In this document: one piece after another, positions 6,671 to 8,196 of the stretch
Layout: the number at the start of each line of letters is the position of its first letter
Numbering within the stretch: position 1 is the stretch's first letter
From: Phycisphaerae bacterium
GTDB lineage: Bacteria > Planctomycetota > Phycisphaerae > JAAYCJ01
Length of the DNA: 8,196 nucleotides
Direction: 5' to 3'
NCBI GenBank assembly: GCA_012514125.1
Contig: JAAZAW010000283.1
Location: forward strand, 1 to 8,196
Translations under genes and position numbers: made by a program
The notes under the pieces: generated by a model
The model's database searches: none
Seen by the model: only the letters and a program-made list of their open reading frames with translations
Told to the model about the DNA's origin: nothing

Positions 6671-7573
6671 TTATTTGATAATTGTTAATATAATAAACCA
6701 CATCAACCCTGCCGGCAAAATTGAATCCACCAGATCGAGTACACCTCCGAATTCCGGAAGCAGATGGGCGGAATCTTTTACGTTTGCGTCACGTTTGAGC
6801 AACGATTCTGTCAGGTCGCCGAGATGACCGATTACCGCAAACCCCACGCCCATAAGGATCAATGCTCCTGGATTCACTCCCGCCAACACGGTATTTACAT
6901 CAATTATACGCAAGAGATAGTGGAAAATAATGGTAATAATGGCAGAAAAAATAATTGCGCCGATCAATCCTTCGATGGTTTTTCCGGGGCTAAGCCAGGG
7001 GATAAGTTTGTGTTTTCCGAAGTTCATACCGGTAAAATAAGCTCCGATATCCGAGCCTTTGACGGCTGCGACCATGAGGATGAACATCCACGGGCCGAAG
7101 TCTCGTCGGACGGCGAGGGCAAAGCCGATGAGCAGGCCCATATAAAATAAGGTAAAGACCGACCATGCGACGTGAGTGCCGGCCTGTTCGGTGGATTTTC
7201 TGGTAAACTGGGCGATAACAGTCAGCATCGCCAAAATCCCCAGCCCAATACCGGAATCGAGTATCAGCGGCAGGTGGTTGAGGTTTGAGGCGAAAAAATG
7301 AACAGAAAAGATCGGTGCGATCGCCAAGAGAACGCAGCCGGGCATGACGACCCAGGTATGGGGTTTGGCGCCGGTGTTTTTTGCCAGGCAGATCATTTCG
7401 TAGCTGCCGCCCAAGGCCATCAGTGCGGCGAGAATCGCGACGATCAGGCCATTGGCGAGCAATTCTGAATTTTGCGTGTTATAGAAATGAATGTCGGCCC
7501 ACATAAGGCCGCCGAGGATAAGGATCATGAGACTGCCGAAGATGAGTCGTGATTTGACAGATTTTTTAGCCAT
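6671..7573 (-). CDS. cdsA: phosphatidate cytidylyltransferase (CDP-diacylglycerol synthase)
   Basis: This 300-residue integral membrane protein has about eight hydrophobic segments and the CdsA C-terminal core. The core shows VKGSDIGAYFTG (171-182), KLIPWLSPGKTIEG (189-202) and the signature SLLKRDANVKDSAHLLPEFGG, then VLDLVDS (257-284). It converts phosphatidic acid and CTP to CDP-diacylglycerol, the branch-point precursor of bacterial phospholipids, at the cytoplasmic membrane. The classical signature ends HGGxxDRxD. Here the histidine is F275 and the DR arginine is L281, while the metal-binding aspartates and the KR/KD pairs remain. This looks like a lineage variant rather than a dead enzyme. 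ATG 7571-7573 has no clear Shine-Dalgarno, only an A-rich stretch. It is the first gene of the minus-strand operon, downstream of the promoter at 7711-7740. Confidence 0.93.
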   Translation of the reverse strand: MAKKSVKSRLIFGSLMILILGGLMWADIHFYNTQNSELLANGLIVAILAALMALGGSYEMICLAKNTGAKPHTWVVMPGCVLLAIAPIFSVHFFASNLNHLPLILDSGIGLGILAMLTVIAQFTRKSTEQAGTHVAWSVFTLFYMGLLIGFALAVRRDFGPWMFILMVAAVKGSDIGAYFTGMNFGKHKLIPWLSPGKTIEGLIGAIIFSAIITIIFHYLLRIIDVNTVLAGVNPGALILMGVGFAVIGHLGDLTESLLKRDANVKDSAHLLPEFGGVLDLVDSILPAGLMWFIILTIIK

Positions 7574-7598
7574 GGTTGCTTTTTTCTGCGAAAACTTG

Positions 7599-7660
7599 GA
7601 CCCTGGCCTGTCGAAGGGTCATTGTTGAATATATCAAGTCGCTTCGACAGGCTTAGCGAC
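7599..7660. repeat. inverted pair of REP-like hairpins in the cdsA leader
   Basis: Hairpin A (7599-7620) is GACCCT, ten bases, AGGGTC. Hairpin B (7638-7660) is GTCGCT, eleven bases, AGCGAC. Read on opposite strands, the two share the same core, GCCTGTCGAAG, while their stems differ at two positions, each compensated on the partner arm. The two cores also form an 11-base perfect inverted repeat (7606-7616 with 7642-7652), so a larger fold or cruciform is possible. Similar CCTGTCGAAGG palindromes are known as dispersed extragenic repeats in many bacterial genomes. A head-to-head pair resembles a BIME-type element. It lies between the promoter at 7711-7740 and the cdsA start, so it would be transcribed as leader. 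Confidence 0.7.
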
Positions 7661-7710
7661 GGGTTATCCTGATGCTTTTTATAGAGCATTGTAAAAGATT
7701 TATTAAGTCG

Positions 7711-7740
7711 ACTATACCCTTGTCGGGTTGTATTTGTCAA
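7711..7740 (-). promoter_or_regulatory. sigma-70 promoter of the cdsA-phoH-pgpH-ybeY operon
   Basis: On the minus strand, a perfect -35 TTGACA (7735-7740) and a -10 TATAGT (7711-7716, five of six) are separated by 18 bases. The expected start is near 7704, giving a leader of about 130 bases that holds the REP-like pair. It is the best promoter in the window and the obvious start for the operon. Confidence 0.7.
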
Positions 7741-7971
7741 TTATTTATGATTCTGAAACGCAAGCAAGAGAACGTTCGAGCGGCTTGGTTGGATTTTTCA
7801 TTTCGGGAAAAGTGACGCAACTTTTGTTTTTTTGGGATGTATAAAAAATAATGCCTGAAGGATCGGGGCAAAACTGTTTCTATTTGCAGGACGCAGCACA
7901 AAAGGATATGGATGCTATGGAATTTGGATGGAAACACTTTTAGCAGGGATGTTGCACAAGGAGATGAAAAA

Positions 7972-8037
7972 ATGAGAAATTTTCGTCGTGGTTTTATCTC
8001 TGTATGGGTTGTTTGTCAAGAGCGAAGGACGCCCTGA
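7972..8037 (+). CDS. possible 21-residue small protein
   Basis: ATG 7972 follows AAGGAG (7958-7963) with eight bases between, a strong Shine-Dalgarno sequence. It opens a frame of 21 residues (MRNFRRGFISVWVVCQERRTP) ending at TGA 8035-8037: a basic start, a short hydrophobic middle and a basic end. Another ATG inside the spacer (7964) is in a frame that stops after three codons. No homology is recognised and no promoter is evident, so this may be chance. Confidence 0.15.
   Translation: MRNFRRGFISVWVVCQERRTP
7991..8019 (-). promoter_or_regulatory. second sigma-70-like promoter candidate
   Basis: On the minus strand, a perfect TTGACA (8014-8019) is followed after 17 bases by TAAAAC (7991-7996, four of six). 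It could give an additional upstream start for the cdsA operon or a non-coding transcript. It overlaps the end of an open frame in the same direction. Confidence 0.3.
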
Positions 8038-8141
8038 GTTCTTTTTTTATAAGCTCTTCCTCTTTTTTTCTTTCGGATTGCTGAAAAATGTCAATAAGTT
8101 CAGGACAATTTGACGGAACGATTTTAGCCTGCGGGCATCTG

Positions 8142-8153
8142 CTGAACGTTCAG
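8142..8153. repeat. 12-base perfect palindrome
   Basis: CTGAACGTTCAG equals its reverse complement. It is flanked by CTGCG (8129-8133) and CGCAG (8155-8159), which can pair to extend a bulged hairpin. It may be an operator half-site pair or an RNA hairpin. It is not a LexA box of the usual CTGT-8-ACAG or GAAC-4-GTTC form, since the two halves touch. Confidence 0.3.
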
Positions 8154-8196
8154 ACGCAGCGGCTGGATTCATCTCTCCGCGGTCCACGGCGATCTC

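Larger units (their letters stand above)
7741..8196. other. region without a confident gene
   Basis: No family is recognisable in these 456 bases. Several short frames exist but none is convincing. On the minus strand one frame is open from the window edge to TAA at 8047-8049 (49 residues). A second is open from 8149 to TAA at 7994-7996 (51 codons, no usual start codon) and reads like a charged helix (ERKKEEELIKKEL). On the plus strand a frame opens at ATG 8088 and runs off the edge (36 residues) with no ribosome site. The stretch 8040-8080 is pyrimidine-rich on the plus strand, and from about 8115 the GC content rises. A gene or RNA entering from the right is possible. Confidence 0.4.

Noticed and set aside
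7737..7937. 66-codon minus-strand frame upstream of cdsA
   Set aside because: It has no ribosome site, no domain and an irregular composition. It ends exactly at the -35 element of the operon promoter, which suggests non-coding sequence.
8142..8153. LexA/SOS box
   Set aside because: GAACGTTC lacks the four-base spacer of the Gram-positive type box and the spacing of the CTGT-8-ACAG type.
1..8196. CRISPR array, tRNA, insertion sequence or prophage
   Set aside because: No regularly spaced direct repeats, cloverleaf, transposase motif or phage gene is visible anywhere in the window.

Overview
The window looks like a chromosomal housekeeping segment from a Gram-negative-type bacterium, most likely a planctomycete or relative. 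This is inferred, not proven. It rests on moderate GC by eye, the divergent CdsA signature (PEFGG), the GYDD form of YbeY, the ABC-exporter D-loop reading SQIDADSE, and the clustering of a 7TM-HD protein with PhoH and YbeY. No phage, insertion-sequence, CRISPR or tRNA/rRNA feature is visible.

Left part, plus strand (1-2145): the 3' end of an ABC exporter gene, a 105-base spacer that can fold into three consecutive hairpins, a HIT-family nucleotide hydrolase, and 13 bases later a CCA-adding-type tRNA nucleotidyltransferase. The HIT and CCA genes are probably co-transcribed. The strand then flips, and the CCA gene converges on an isolated flagellar-switch gene (fliN-like, 2194-2652, minus). That protein carries a FliM/FliY-like N-terminal CheY-binding peptide. 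A sigma-28-like promoter candidate lies upstream of it.

Right part, minus strand (7573 down to 2831): a probable operon cdsA-phoH-pgpH-ybeY. It makes CDP-diacylglycerol for phospholipids, a PhoH/YbeZ ATPase, a membrane 7TM-HD phosphodiesterase (c-di-AMP hydrolase family) and the YbeY rRNA-maturation nuclease. Spacings are short, with 2 bases between pgpH and ybeY. A strong sigma-70 promoter (TTGACA, 18 bases, TATAGT) at 7711-7740 would start the operon with a leader of about 130 bases. That leader contains an inverted pair of REP-like hairpins that share a loop but have different, compensated stems.

The last 450 bases (7741-8196) have no confident gene. They hold weak small reading frames, a second promoter-like element and a 12-base palindrome. 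The window contains mostly known families. The less expected parts are the REP-like pair inside the leader of an essential operon and the orphan FliN with a CheY-docking peptide and a sigma-28-like promoter.
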